Positions 1 through 7,461 of a stretch of DNA of 29,422 nucleotides are shown here, one piece after another (within the stretch, counting starts at the first letter, position 1; the number at the start of each line of letters is the position of its first letter). A program made the position numbers and the translations under genes. The notes below the pieces were generated by a model. That model saw only the letters and a program-made list of their open reading frames with translations. It made no database searches and was not told the DNA's origin. Source of the DNA: Bacillota bacterium (GTDB lineage Bacteria; Bacillota; Clostridia; Christensenellales; CAG-138); the NCBI GenBank assembly GCA_023426265.1, contig JAFABA010000172.1, positions 1 to 29,422 of the forward strand, written 5' to 3'.

Positions 1-402
1 CTCATGCTGCCCGTGGATGTCCACCATCAGATCCGTCACGGTCTTGAGGGAGGAAAGGTTGACGAGCGTGCCGTTGATGCGGCATACGCTTTTGCCGGCG
101 ATATTGAGTTCGCGGCTGATAATCAGACCATCCTCAGCCTGATGCCCGATTCCAAGTTCCTCCAGCCTGCCCAACACTTCGGGCGAACGGCTGACATCGA
201 ACAAAGCCTCTACAAACGCCTTTTCTGCGCCGGACTTTATGAGATCTCGGTTCGCCCGTTCGCCCAGCACGAAATTTACGGCGTCTATAATAATGGACTT
301 ACCGGCGCCTGTTTCACCGGTAAGCACATGAAAGCCTGTTGAAAAGGAAAGCTCCAATCGTTCGATCAGAGCGATGTTTTTGATGTGTAGGGTTTGCAGC
401 AT
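1..402 (-). CDS. recN: DNA repair protein RecN, N-terminal part (runs off the window)
   Basis: RecN is an SMC-like ATPase that acts on DNA double-strand breaks before recombination. The 134 visible codons begin MLQTLHIKNIALIERLELSF, the usual RecN start. They carry a Walker A motif GETGAGKS at about residues 31-38, the segment FVLGERANRDLIKSG, and a Q-loop-like DIHGQHE at the window edge. The coiled coil, signature motif and Walker B lie outside the window. The ATG at 402 follows a GAGGG element a few bases upstream. It is the last visible gene of the minus-strand series tlyA, nadK, argR, recN, lying 36 bp behind argR. That gene order is common in Clostridia and Bacilli and supports the call. 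Confidence 0.96.
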   Translation of the reverse strand, partial: MLQTLHIKNIALIERLELSFSTGFHVLTGETGAGKSIIIDAVNFVLGERANRDLIKSGAEKAFVEALFDVSRSPEVLGRLEELGIGHQAEDGLIISRELNIAGKSVCRINGTLVNLSSLKTVTDLMVDIHGQHE

Positions 403-438
403 GTGACCCTCAATGCCTGTTCTCTAAGTTCCGTTGCG

Positions 439-888
439 CTATTTGAGCATCGTCTGGAACCGCTTGATCATTTCAGGAACCACCTTGTTGTCCTTGATGG
501 CGATGAATATCGTGTTGTCCCCTGCGATGGTGCCTGCAATCTCACTCCACTTCATGGAGTCTACCGCTTCGGCAGCGGCGCTTGCGCTGCCTGTGATGGT
601 CTTGATCACAATCAGGTTTCCGGCGGATGTGATATTGACCACGGATTGCGAGAAGATACGGATAAACCGTTCCTGCAGGCCGGTTTCCGCCTTATCCACC
701 GTTGCGTATTTATAGGTGCCGTTTTCGGAAAGCGCTTTTATCAGCCGCAGCTCTTTGATGTCGCGGGAAACGGTTGCCTGCGTAACAACATAATTATGCC
801 GTCTTAGATGTTCTGCAAGCTCGTCCTGCGTTTCAATATCGTATTGCTCAATCAATTCTAAAATCATTGCGTGTCTGGCTGCTTTCAT
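439..888 (-). CDS. argR: Arginine repressor ArgR/AhrC
   Basis: A 149-residue protein, the normal ArgR length. The N-terminal winged helix (about 1-70) contains TQDELAEHLRRHNYVVTQATVSRDIKELRLIK, with the family's TQATVSRDI recognition helix. The C-terminal half carries the arginine-binding and hexamerisation segment around GTIAGDNTIFIAI. ArgR senses arginine and controls its biosynthesis and catabolism genes. A G-rich element (GGGGGTATAAGA) lies just before the ATG. The gene sits 47 bp behind nadK and 36 bp before recN, so it is probably co-transcribed with both. I saw no clear ARG box in the short upstream gap, so autoregulation is not supported here. Confidence 0.97.
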   Translation of the reverse strand: MKAARHAMILELIEQYDIETQDELAEHLRRHNYVVTQATVSRDIKELRLIKALSENGTYKYATVDKAETGLQERFIRIFSQSVVNITSAGNLIVIKTITGSASAAAEAVDSMKWSEIAGTIAGDNTIFIAIKDNKVVPEMIKRFQTMLK

Positions 889-935
889 TCTTATACCCCC
901 GCATTAAGCCGCGCCGAAAAAGCACTTCGGCACGA

Positions 936-1736
936 TCAACTTAGTTTTTGTTTGATTAGGCTATATAAATTATGCGCTCCCACACGCAAAAACTTGGCCT
1001 GATGATCCGATTTCTTCACAAGGATCTGATCGTCCATGTTCACATCCATTGTTCTTTGCCCATCCGCATACAATATCCCGTTGCTTTTCATACGCAGTTC
1101 AATCTGGGCTTGCGGTGAAGTGACAATGGGCCTTACCAGCAGGGAATGCGGGCAAACGGGGACGAGGATACATGCGTCCAGCCCAGGCGCAATGATCGGA
1201 CCGCCTACGGATATCGAATATCCGGTGGAACCGGTCGGCGTGCTTACGATCATACCGTCGCAGAACACGGTTCCCGCATCTTCGCCGTCAATTTGCATAC
1301 TGATATGCGTCACGCCGGAAAACACCGGCTTATAAAGCAGCACGTCGTTGAGACAATCGCAAACCTTTGTGCCGTTTACGCTGCAAGCGACCATCATACG
1401 GCGCTCTGTAAAGAGCGAACCTTCGCGATAACGGGACAACACCGCACCGAACTCATGCGGCTGTATCTCGCTCAAAAAACCGACACGGCCAAGGTTTACG
1501 CCTAAGATAGGCAGATCATATGCAACCGCAATGGGAACGGCCTTCAATATGGTGCCATCTCCGCCAAATGCGGCAATGAACAGTGCATTCTCAAATATGG
1601 AAGGAGGCTGTGTAACAAACGGGTCAATTTCTATACAGGAAAAACCTTGTTCCTGCGCAATGCGCATCGCTTCGTTACGAACCGATATGGCATTTGCTTT
1701 ACCGGTATTTGTAACGAATACGATTTTATGCTCCAC
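936..1736 (-). CDS. nadK: NAD kinase
   Basis: NadK phosphorylates NAD to NADP in the cytosol. It shows the family GGDGT motif (AAFGGDGTIL), the LNDV segment equivalent to the NE/D motif, and STPTGSTGYSISVGGPII. I start it at the GTG at 1736, giving MEHKIVFVTNTGKANA and 266 residues. That GTG has a GTGAGG ribosome binding site 5 nt upstream and places the first beta strand where NadK proteins normally begin. A longer in-frame GTG at 1778 (280 residues) is less likely, because a good promoter predicts a transcript start near 1785, leaving almost no leader for it. The gene lies between tlyA and argR and appears to have its own promoter. Confidence 0.95.
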   Translation of the reverse strand: MEHKIVFVTNTGKANAISVRNEAMRIAQEQGFSCIEIDPFVTQPPSIFENALFIAAFGGDGTILKAVPIAVAYDLPILGVNLGRVGFLSEIQPHEFGAVLSRYREGSLFTERRMMVACSVNGTKVCDCLNDVLLYKPVFSGVTHISMQIDGEDAGTVFCDGMIVSTPTGSTGYSISVGGPIIAPGLDACILVPVCPHSLLVRPIVTSPQAQIELRMKSNGILYADGQRTMDVNMDDQILVKKSDHQAKFLRVGAHNLYSLIKQKLS

Positions 1737-1791
1737 GGATGCCTCACTTTTCTTACATAAATCCCGGTTATCTGACACTGGTTCTTTCTGT

Positions 1792-1821
1792 ATTATAGCC
1801 GCATAACTCTGTATATTTCAA
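1792..1821 (-). promoter_or_regulatory. Sigma-A-like promoter of nadK-argR-recN
   Basis: On the minus strand, TTGAAA (1821-1816) is followed after 18 bp by a perfect TATAAT (1797-1792). The predicted start near 1785 lies just upstream of nadK, so the downstream genes can be transcribed without tlyA. The call is from consensus match and position only. Confidence 0.72.
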
Positions 1822-1868
1822 GTAGAATATGCCCTTTTCTAATTTATTTTGGGATGGATTTCCATATA

Positions 1869-2675
1869 TCAATGAATAAGGGACGCATGGGCGAGCGCCA
1901 CGGTCTCGTTGACAAGTTCCGACAGGGAGGATGGCAGGGCAGCCGGCACAGAATCCTTCCTGAACAGAGAAAGAAACTCAATATTTCCCTTTGGCCCGGT
2001 GACCGGGGAAAAGGAAAGTCCGCAAGGGGAAAACCCAAAACCCGCTGCCTGCTCGATGACGCGCAGGCATACGTCCCGGTGAACGGCGGCGTCCCGTACC
2101 ACGCCATGTTTGCCGACTTCCGCGCGCCCCGCCTCAAACTGCGGCTTAATGAGGGCGACAACGCACGCTCCGTCCGCGAGGCAAAAATAAAGCGGTTCCA
2201 ATATCAGCCGCAGGGAAATAAACGAAACGTCTATACTCGCAAATCCGGGCAGCGGGTCAAACCAGCCCGGCTGCATGTTGCGCGCGTTCGTGCGCTCCAT
2301 TACCACAACGCGGGGATCGCATCTTAGCTTCCAATCCAGTTGCCCATAGCCGACGTCCAGCGCGTATACCTTCTCTGCGCCATGCTGGAGCATGCAGTCC
2401 GTAAACCCGCCGGTGGAGGCCCCGATATCCGCGGCGACGAGCCCGTTTAACTCCAACTCAAATACGGATACGGCCTTATCAAGCTTCAATCCGCCCCGGC
2501 TGACGAAAGGTACGGGGTCTTCCGCGATGGTGATTACTGCATCTTCCCTGACTTCTGTGCCCGGCTTTTGGGCCAATTTCCCGTCCACCGAGACTTTGCC
2601 GGCCATGATGAGGGAACGCGCTTTTTCGCGGCTTTGCGTGAGCCCCTGCTCAAACATCCTGCTGTCCAGTCTCAT
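1869..2675 (-). CDS. tlyA: TlyA family rRNA 2'-O-methyltransferase
   Basis: A 268-residue protein with an N-terminal S4 RNA-binding domain (about 1-62: MRLDSRMFEQGLTQSREKAR, then MAGKVSVDG) and a Rossmann methyltransferase domain. The SAM-binding motif is ADIGASTGGFTDCML, followed by ALDVGYGQLDWKLR, DVSFISLR and LIKPQFEAG, as in TlyA/FtsJ-type enzymes. Characterised TlyA proteins methylate cytidines in 16S and 23S rRNA; older annotations call them hemolysins. The ATG has a GGAG element 10 nt upstream. A TTGTCA/TATAAA pair with a long 19-bp spacer lies further upstream on this strand and may be its promoter. The gene heads the tlyA-nadK-argR-recN series and diverges from the SpoIIM-like gene. 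Confidence 0.95.
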   Translation of the reverse strand: MRLDSRMFEQGLTQSREKARSLIMAGKVSVDGKLAQKPGTEVREDAVITIAEDPVPFVSRGGLKLDKAVSVFELELNGLVAADIGASTGGFTDCMLQHGAEKVYALDVGYGQLDWKLRCDPRVVVMERTNARNMQPGWFDPLPGFASIDVSFISLRLILEPLYFCLADGACVVALIKPQFEAGRAEVGKHGVVRDAAVHRDVCLRVIEQAAGFGFSPCGLSFSPVTGPKGNIEFLSLFRKDSVPAALPSSLSELVNETVALAHASLIH

Positions 2676-2866
2676 CGCGATGCCGCTCCATTCCTTATCG
2701 GTATTTTATAACCGAAATTGATTGCCGAATGACAATTTTATCACGTTTTTTATTTCCTTTCAAGCTGAAGAAACGGTGTAAAACGGGTGCGGAGGCCGGG
2801 ATTTGGGCTATTCCCTGTACAAGCAGCATATACCTTTTGCATGAAGGGCGGTGTGCGGCTTTGGAA

Positions 2867-3475
2867 ATGACGTTTCTCGCGCTGCGTGCGAAGCTGATCT
2901 CTTATGTTAAAGAGAACTTTGGTGCGCTGTGCGTGTTCCTGTTCCTGTTTGTTGCGGGGAATGCTGCGGGCATACGCATCGTACAAGGAACAGATCAGGA
3001 GCAGGTTGCCGCCATGCTTTTGGGCCTTCCCGAACTTCTGCGCGAGGGCGGCGTACCCTGGCTTGCCTTCTTTGCGATGTCACTGTTTACCAACGTGCTG
3101 TTTGCGGGGCTTATATATCTTTCCGGGCTGTGGGTATTTACCTGCGTTCTTCTGATACCAGGCATATTGCTTCGCGCAATCTATCTTGGCGCCGCGATGG
3201 GAACGGCCATCGCCGCCTGGCCGGACGCCGTATCCATTTGGCTGCTTGTGATGCTTCAGTTTGAATCCGCTGTGCTGGTGCCGCCTTTTGCAAAAATGAG
3301 CGTGCTTGCGCAAAACCAGATGACCGGCGCATTCAAGACCAAGCTTAAATCCGACGGCAAGGCGGAGGATATCGGGGCCTATACGAGTAAATTCCTGATC
3401 ACGTGCCTGCAGCTTTTGCCGTCCATCGCGATACAGACGTTCATTACGCCGGTGGTATTTTCGTTGCTGCATTAA
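2867..3475 (+). CDS. spoIIM: Stage II sporulation protein M (SpoIIM)-like membrane protein
   Basis: A protein of about 202 residues with several hydrophobic helices: LCVFLFLFVAGNAAG near the N-terminus, NVLFAGLIYLSGLWVFTCVLL, AIYLGAAMGTAIAAW, and a C-terminal helix ending VVFSLLH. Helix order and the central YLSGLWVF..GILLRAIYLG segment resemble SpoIIM (DUF95), part of the SpoIID-P-M engulfment complex. The neighbouring deoB recalls the Bacillus spoIIM-ripX-drm order, although no xerD-type gene lies between them here. The reading frame is open back to 2729, but that part has no ribosome binding site and is not membrane-like. I therefore use the ATG at 2867; a TTG at 2861 with GGGCGG upstream is an alternative. 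The sequence match is weaker than for neighbouring genes. Confidence 0.7.
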   Translation: MTFLALRAKLISYVKENFGALCVFLFLFVAGNAAGIRIVQGTDQEQVAAMLLGLPELLREGGVPWLAFFAMSLFTNVLFAGLIYLSGLWVFTCVLLIPGILLRAIYLGAAMGTAIAAWPDAVSIWLLVMLQFESAVLVPPFAKMSVLAQNQMTGAFKTKLKSDGKAEDIGAYTSKFLITCLQLLPSIAIQTFITPVVFSLLH

Positions 3476-3498
3476 CCTGGGTTCCGTAATACCCGGAA

Positions 3499-3527
3499 TT
3501 GACCAGCGGAGTCCCCGATGGTACAAT
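3499..3527 (+). promoter_or_regulatory. Sigma-A-like promoter of deoB
   Basis: TTGACC (3499-3504) is followed after exactly 17 bp by TACAAT (3522-3527). It lies just after the SpoIIM-like stop and about 50 bp before deoB, so deoB can be expressed independently. Confidence 0.78.
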
Positions 3528-3583
3528 TTCCATGAAAAAGGGTATTGTAACGGTAGAATACCAGGGAAGGCGGGTTATTTTAT

Positions 3584-4756
3584 ATGAAAAAACGCGTGAT
3601 CATAATTGTTTTAGACAGCGTGGGAATAGGTGAACTCCCGGATGCGGACCGTTTTGGGGATATTGGCGCCCATACGCTGGGGAATATCTTAAAGGTAAGA
3701 GGGCGGCTGGAGCTTCCCAATTTATACCGTCTGGGGCTTTCCCATATCGCGGGGAGCAGGCTTCCAAAGCTTGATGATAAAGCCCGGGGCGCGTTTGGGC
3801 GGGCGGCTGAGCAGACGGCGGCCAAAGATACCACCAGCGGCCACTGGGAGATTGCGGGGCTTCCCATGGAGGTTCCTTTCCGTACCTATCCCAGCGGGTT
3901 CCCAGAGGATCTGATTGCGGAGTTTGAACGGCGCATCGGCCGCAAAACGCTCTGTAACCGCCCCGCTTCGGGTACGGCCATCATCGCGGAGCTGGGGGAT
4001 GAGCATGTAAAAACAGGCAGCCCCATCGTGTATACGTCCGCGGATAGCGTGTTTCAGATTGCCGCGCATGAGGATGTGATCCCGCTTGCGGAGCAGTACC
4101 GCATCTGCGAAATCGCGCGCGAAATGCTCGTTGGGGACAATCTTGTGGGCCGCGTCATCGCAAGGCCGTTTTCCGGCGTAAGCGGCGCGTACAAGCGCAC
4201 CGAAAACCGGAAGGACTACGCCGTTTCCCCGCCGGAGGACACCATACTCGACGCGCTTACTGAAAAGGGGCTAGTTACCGTGGGTATCGGTAAAATTGAG
4301 GATATTTTCTACCACCGCGGCATTTCCGTATCCGACCATACGCACACCAACCCCGAGGGCATTGAGGCGACGCTCCGGATGATAAAGGAAGATACCGGGG
4401 ACTTTGTGTTCTCCAACCTGGTGGATTTTGACATGCTCTATGGCCACCGCAACGACGTGGAGGGATATGCATCAGGGCTTGAATATTTCGATAGCAAGCT
4501 GCCCGAGCTCTGCGCCGCGCTGAAAGACGGCGACATCCTGCTCATCACGGCGGATCACGGCTGCGACCCGACAATGCCCGGCACCGACCATACCCGCGAA
4601 TACATCCCCATCGTGATCACCGGCGCGCCCGTGAAAGCGGGCGTGGATATCGGCACGCGCGCAAGCTTCTCCGATATCGGGGCGACGGTTTACGAATATC
4701 TGACCGGCGGGGTTTGGACGGCGGGGAAATCGTTCTTAAACCTGATTCTCAAATAA
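3584..4756 (+). CDS. deoB: Phosphopentomutase
   Basis: DeoB interconverts ribose-1-phosphate and ribose-5-phosphate (and the deoxy forms), linking nucleoside salvage to the pentose pathway. The 390-residue protein has the alkaline-phosphatase-superfamily metal ligands in VIIIVLDSVGIGELPDA (Asp11), KDTTSGHWEIAG (the phosphorylated Thr region), SNLVDFDMLYGHRND, and ITADHGCDPTMPGTDHTRE (Asp/His near 324-336). Length is normal. The ATG follows an AAGGCGGG element. The gene has its own promoter and ends in two consecutive strong terminators, so it is effectively monocistronic. The purine nucleoside phosphorylase and DacF genes that follow it in Bacillus are absent here. Confidence 0.98.
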   Translation: MKKRVIIIVLDSVGIGELPDADRFGDIGAHTLGNILKVRGRLELPNLYRLGLSHIAGSRLPKLDDKARGAFGRAAEQTAAKDTTSGHWEIAGLPMEVPFRTYPSGFPEDLIAEFERRIGRKTLCNRPASGTAIIAELGDEHVKTGSPIVYTSADSVFQIAAHEDVIPLAEQYRICEIAREMLVGDNLVGRVIARPFSGVSGAYKRTENRKDYAVSPPEDTILDALTEKGLVTVGIGKIEDIFYHRGISVSDHTHTNPEGIEATLRMIKEDTGDFVFSNLVDFDMLYGHRNDVEGYASGLEYFDSKLPELCAALKDGDILLITADHGCDPTMPGTDHTREYIPIVITGAPVKAGVDIGTRASFSDIGATVYEYLTGGVWTAGKSFLNLILK

Positions 4757-4821
4757 ACGATAAAAAGAGTGGAACAAGCCGGGCGCTGTAACGGCCGGTT
4801 GCCCGTGCAACCGGCTTGGAC

Positions 4822-4860
4822 CATCGGCAAAGTCCTACGGACTTTGCCGATGAGTTTTTT
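4822..4860 (+). terminator. Strong rho-independent terminator of deoB
   Basis: A perfect 14-bp stem (4822-4835 with 4839-4852) with a TAC loop is followed by AGTTTTTT. It lies 65 bp past the deoB stop. Confidence 0.93.
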
Positions 4861-4867
4861 ATGGGTT

Positions 4868-4892
4868 AAAATGCCGCTTATGGCGGCATTTT
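4868..4892 (+). terminator. Second hairpin terminator after deoB
   Basis: AAAATGCCGC pairs with GCGGCATTTT (10 bp, 5-nt loop) and runs into a T tract on the plus strand, with an A tract giving a T tract on the minus strand. It could work in both directions and forms a tandem with the preceding terminator. Confidence 0.8.
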
Positions 4893-5111
4893 TTCTGCCG
4901 ATTTGACGCACATGTCGTCAACTCGGATTAAATGTGGGGGATTTGTGAATCCCCACACCCCCAGAGAGGGTTGTCGATCCTCTGGGCCGGTTGCCTATAA
5001 CCGGGCTGTTTTCTGTGTGCGTTTTCGCATAAGGACCGGATAAAATACTTAGAATTCCTTTACACTAAAGCTGGTGTCTTCCGCTTGGAGGAAGGCATTT
5101 GGGAGATGTTG

Positions 5112-5597
5112 ATGAAAAAGCTGATGCGCGCATTATTATATCTGACATTTGCATGCTATTGTGTCGTAGTCGTCTATCTGCTGTTTTTAAACAGGGAGTA
5201 CCGCTTTACGCACAGCGGCATGACGCTGGGGGAATATATTCAGACCGCAGTCAATCTGATCCCGTTCCGGACCATTGCGGAGCTTGTCACAAGGACCGCG
5301 CAGCGCACCATCAGCCCGGATATCGTGTTTGATAACGCCATAGGGAATTTGTTGCTGTTTTTTCCAATGGGCATCTATCTGCCCACCGTAAGGCGGGGTA
5401 CCAGGAAGATTGGGAAATTCTTAAGGAAAATGCTGCTCATCGTGTTTGCGGTGGAAACGCTGCAGCTTTTGTTTCGCGTGGGCAGCTTTGACGTGGACGA
5501 TATCCTCCTCAATGTTGCGGGCGCCGCGGCGGGATACGGCATATGGAAAACAAGCGCCGTACAGAGGGTGCTTCGGGTCATGCAGTGGCTAAGATAA
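5112..5597 (+). CDS. VanZ-like family membrane protein
   Basis: A membrane protein of about 161 residues. Features of the VanZ-like family are NLIPFRTI in the first extracytoplasmic segment, NAIGNLLLFFPMGIYLP, and the C-terminal FAVETLQLLFRVGSFDVDDILLNVAG block (E..Q...RVGSFDVDD...N..G). About four transmembrane helices are visible. VanZ itself gives low-level teicoplanin resistance, but the family is broad and the role here is unknown. The start is ambiguous: TTG 5085, ATG 5106 and ATG 5112 are in frame. ATG 5112 has GGGAG 6 nt upstream and begins directly at the first helix. A hairpin (5076-5082 with 5090-5096) folds over the upstream GGAGGAAGG. The gene is convergent with birA, with a 7-bp gap. 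Confidence 0.85.
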   Translation: MKKLMRALLYLTFACYCVVVVYLLFLNREYRFTHSGMTLGEYIQTAVNLIPFRTIAELVTRTAQRTISPDIVFDNAIGNLLLFFPMGIYLPTVRRGTRKIGKFLRKMLLIVFAVETLQLLFRVGSFDVDDILLNVAGAAAGYGIWKTSAVQRVLRVMQWLR

Positions 5598-5604
5598 AAA
5601 GGGA

Positions 5605-6579
5605 TTATTGAACCGGCTTTTTGAGCGTAACGTCACCCGCGGAAAGCGCGCGCAGCGTGCCGTCCGCCGTCCGCAGCAAAAGCCTGCCTACGCCGTCTAT
5701 CCCCTCCACAACGCCGTTTAGCGTTTCGCGGATGCCCGCAACGGAAACGCTTTGGCCTACGGTGCCGCAGCAGCGTGTATAAACGCTAAGCAGAACACCG
5801 TAAGCGTCCTCATTCTCACAGGCGTCATACAGCGGTTCCAGAAGATTAAGCAGCATGGCGAGCACCCGGTTGCGGTCCAATGCTTTTGCTACGCTCAAAG
5901 AAAGCGAAGTCGCCGTTTTCTCAATTTCCGGGGGAAACACATCGGTATTCACATTGAGGCCTAACCCTACGATGATCGATTTGAGCGCGTCCATATCGCC
6001 ATCCATTTCCAGCAGGATGCCGCAGATCTTTTTGCCGTCTATCAAAACGTCGTTGGGCCATTTGATGGACGGGGAAGCGCCAAGTTCAAAAGCGAGCTGG
6101 AATACGCCCAGGGCGCTTGCAAGCGTATAGCGGGGCGCGTGCTGCGCTTCCAATTTGGGGCGGAGCACCATGCTCATGCAGATATCCTTGCCTTTTAGGT
6201 TGGTCCAGCCCCGGCCAAGGCGGCCGCGTCCGTCCGTCTGCTCCTCTGCCAGCACCACAGTGCCGTGCGGACAGCCCTCTGCAGCCCTCTGGCGGGCAAC
6301 CTGGTTGGTGGAGGGGACGCTGGATAGATGCGTGATCTCCCGGCCCAGCCACCTGGTTTGCAGAATAGGCTCAATAAACGCCGGATGCAGCACATTCGTT
6401 GTTCCTACGATCCTGTAGCCGCGGTTGGTGACCGCTTCTATCACAATTCCCTCGCGCTGCAGGGCCTGTATGTGCTTCCATACCGCCGTGCGGGAAACGC
6501 CAAGCTGTTCGCTGATGCGCGCACCGGAAACGTACCCTTCCGGGTTTTCCTGCAGCATTTTAAGAATTGCGTTTCGCAT
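5605..6579 (-). CDS. birA: Bifunctional biotin-[acetyl-CoA-carboxylase] ligase / biotin operon repressor BirA
   Basis: BirA makes biotinyl-AMP and attaches biotin to carboxylase lysines; the long form also represses biotin genes. This 324-residue protein has an N-terminal winged helix (about 1-60: ISEQLGVSRTAVWKHIQAL). The ligase core has TDGRGRLGRGW (GRGRLGR at 117-123), IKWPNDVLIDGKKICGIL (KWPND 173-177, catalytic-type Lys at about 183) and GLGLNVN. A C-terminal SH3-like domain closes the protein. It is therefore a regulatory, class II BirA. An AGGAGG lies 4 nt before the ATG and overlaps the recX stop (TAGGAGG), indicating translational coupling with recX. Confidence 0.97.
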   Translation of the reverse strand: MRNAILKMLQENPEGYVSGARISEQLGVSRTAVWKHIQALQREGIVIEAVTNRGYRIVGTTNVLHPAFIEPILQTRWLGREITHLSSVPSTNQVARQRAAEGCPHGTVVLAEEQTDGRGRLGRGWTNLKGKDICMSMVLRPKLEAQHAPRYTLASALGVFQLAFELGASPSIKWPNDVLIDGKKICGILLEMDGDMDALKSIIVGLGLNVNTDVFPPEIEKTATSLSLSVAKALDRNRVLAMLLNLLEPLYDACENEDAYGVLLSVYTRCCGTVGQSVSVAGIRETLNGVVEGIDGVGRLLLRTADGTLRALSAGDVTLKKPVQ

Positions 6580-6587
6580 ATGTCCTC

Positions 6588-7082
6588 CTATATGGGCTCC
6601 TGCGTGGCCTGCTCTACCGCGCGGCGGGAATCGTCATAGGTAAATCCGCGCCCAACTAAACGCTGCATCAGGCGTTCTTTTCGTTCTGCCGGCTCATACC
6701 GCGAAAGCTGGCGCGCGTATTTTTCCGCGATGAGCAGCGCATTTCCATATTCCTCCGCGTCGTCTATTACGGCGAGCGCATCAGATATGACGGAGAGGGG
6801 GATTTCATGCTGCAACAGCTGCTCCTTGAGTTTGTTGCGACTTATGGACTTTGCGGAGAGCCGCGTGCGGATAAACTCCTTCGCATAGGCGGCGTCGTCC
6901 AAATATCGAAGCTCCAGCAGGCGGTCTATGACCTGCTGCACCTCGATCTCCCCAAAATAGTTGTCGTCCAGATGACGCTCCACCTCCCGCACCGTGCGCG
7001 CCTTTATGGCAAGAAATTTCAGCGCTGTATCCATGGGTGTGCCTTCTTTTTTCGGCGCCCGTTTTGCCGGAATCTTCTTCAT
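6588..7082 (-). CDS. recX: Regulatory protein RecX
   Basis: RecX binds RecA filaments and modulates recombination. The 164-residue protein has the repeated three-helix pattern of the family. Key segments are ALKFLAIKARTVREVERHL, VIDRLLELRYLDDAAYAKEFIRTRLSAKSISRNKLKEQL, and a C-terminal third repeat RLMQRLVGRGFTYDDSRRAVEQ. The basic N-terminal stretch (KKIPAKRAPKKEG) precedes the first repeat. It lies 23 bp downstream of the zinc-ribbon gene, and its stop overlaps the birA ribosome binding site. The ribosome binding site of recX itself is weak (AGAAGAG). recA is not in this window. Confidence 0.93.
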   Translation of the reverse strand: MKKIPAKRAPKKEGTPMDTALKFLAIKARTVREVERHLDDNYFGEIEVQQVIDRLLELRYLDDAAYAKEFIRTRLSAKSISRNKLKEQLLQHEIPLSVISDALAVIDDAEEYGNALLIAEKYARQLSRYEPAERKERLMQRLVGRGFTYDDSRRAVEQATQEPI

Positions 7083-7105
7083 ATGCTCTTCTGACCTTTT
7101 CTCTT

Positions 7106-7315
7106 TTATTGATCCTGCCCGTACTGTTCTTCGAGTTCGAGTAACCTTGCGCGCAACTGCGCCTGCATGGATAACTCACTGGCTTCCACGGGAGTCTGTT
7201 CCGTGCCCATACAGGCCGTGCAGGAGGCACCGCAGGCGGGGCAGACGCATCCGCTGAAAAGACCTCTTTCCTGTTGTATCATATAGCTTCCGCAATCCGG
7301 GCACCCGCAACGCAT
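7106..7315 (-). CDS. Small zinc-ribbon protein of unknown function
   Basis: A 69-residue protein with two cysteine clusters: MRCGCPDCGSYM at the N-terminus and CVCPACGASCTACMG in the middle, a likely zinc ribbon. A short charged helical tail (LRARLLELEEQYGQDQ) follows. The ATG at 7315 has an excellent AAAGGAGA 5 nt upstream and lies about 20 nt after the predicted transcript start. The frame is open further upstream, but a longer start at 7411 would lie before the promoter and is unlikely. It heads the operon with recX and birA. I do not recognise a named family. Confidence 0.75.
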   Translation of the reverse strand: MRCGCPDCGSYMIQQERGLFSGCVCPACGASCTACMGTEQTPVEASELSMQAQLRARLLELEEQYGQDQ

Positions 7316-7342
7316 GGCATTCTCCTTTAGCGGTTTGTTATA

Positions 7343-7351
7343 AGTATAGCA
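7343..7351 (-). promoter_or_regulatory. Extended -10 promoter of the zinc-ribbon-recX-birA operon
   Basis: The minus strand reads TGCTATACT, an extended -10 element, about 15 nt before the ribosome binding site at 7328-7321. The -35 region is poor (ATGAAA at 17 bp). Confidence 0.55.
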
Positions 7352-7419
7352 TGTACACAATTTGTTTTCATGCTTTCCTTGAGGTTTTAGAGGTTTTTGC
7401 CGCAAAAACATGTACGCTG

Positions 7420-7428
7420 TGGTATACT
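7420..7428 (+). promoter_or_regulatory. Extended -10 promoter of the peptidoglycan-binding protein gene
   Basis: TGGTATACT matches the extended -10 pattern. The predicted start near 7435 gives a leader of about 27 nt that includes TTTAGGAGG before the ATG at 7462. No convincing -35 was seen. Confidence 0.55.
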
Positions 7429-7461
7429 GTTGAAAGGTCCGGTTACTTTAGGAGGTTCCGC

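Larger units (their letters stand above)
4775..5006. repeat. Hairpin-rich intergenic segment between deoB and the VanZ-like gene
   Basis: Besides the two terminators, this gap of about 350 bp holds further inverted repeats. GCCGGTTGC/GCAACCGGC (4794-4802 with 4807-4815) competes with an outer pairing CAAGCCGG/CCGGCTTG (4775-4782 with 4811-4818). TGTGGGGGATT pairs with AATCCCCACA near 4932-4956. CCCAGAG/CTCTGGG follows near 4970, and CCGGTT/AACCGG lies at 4987-5004. The 11-mer GGCCGGTTGCC occurs at both 4793-4803 and 4985-4995. I see no gene here. Confidence 0.6.

Noticed and set aside
1854..2327. 157-codon plus-strand frame opposite tlyA
   Set aside because: Low-complexity, basic translation with no start signal, opposite a clear tlyA.
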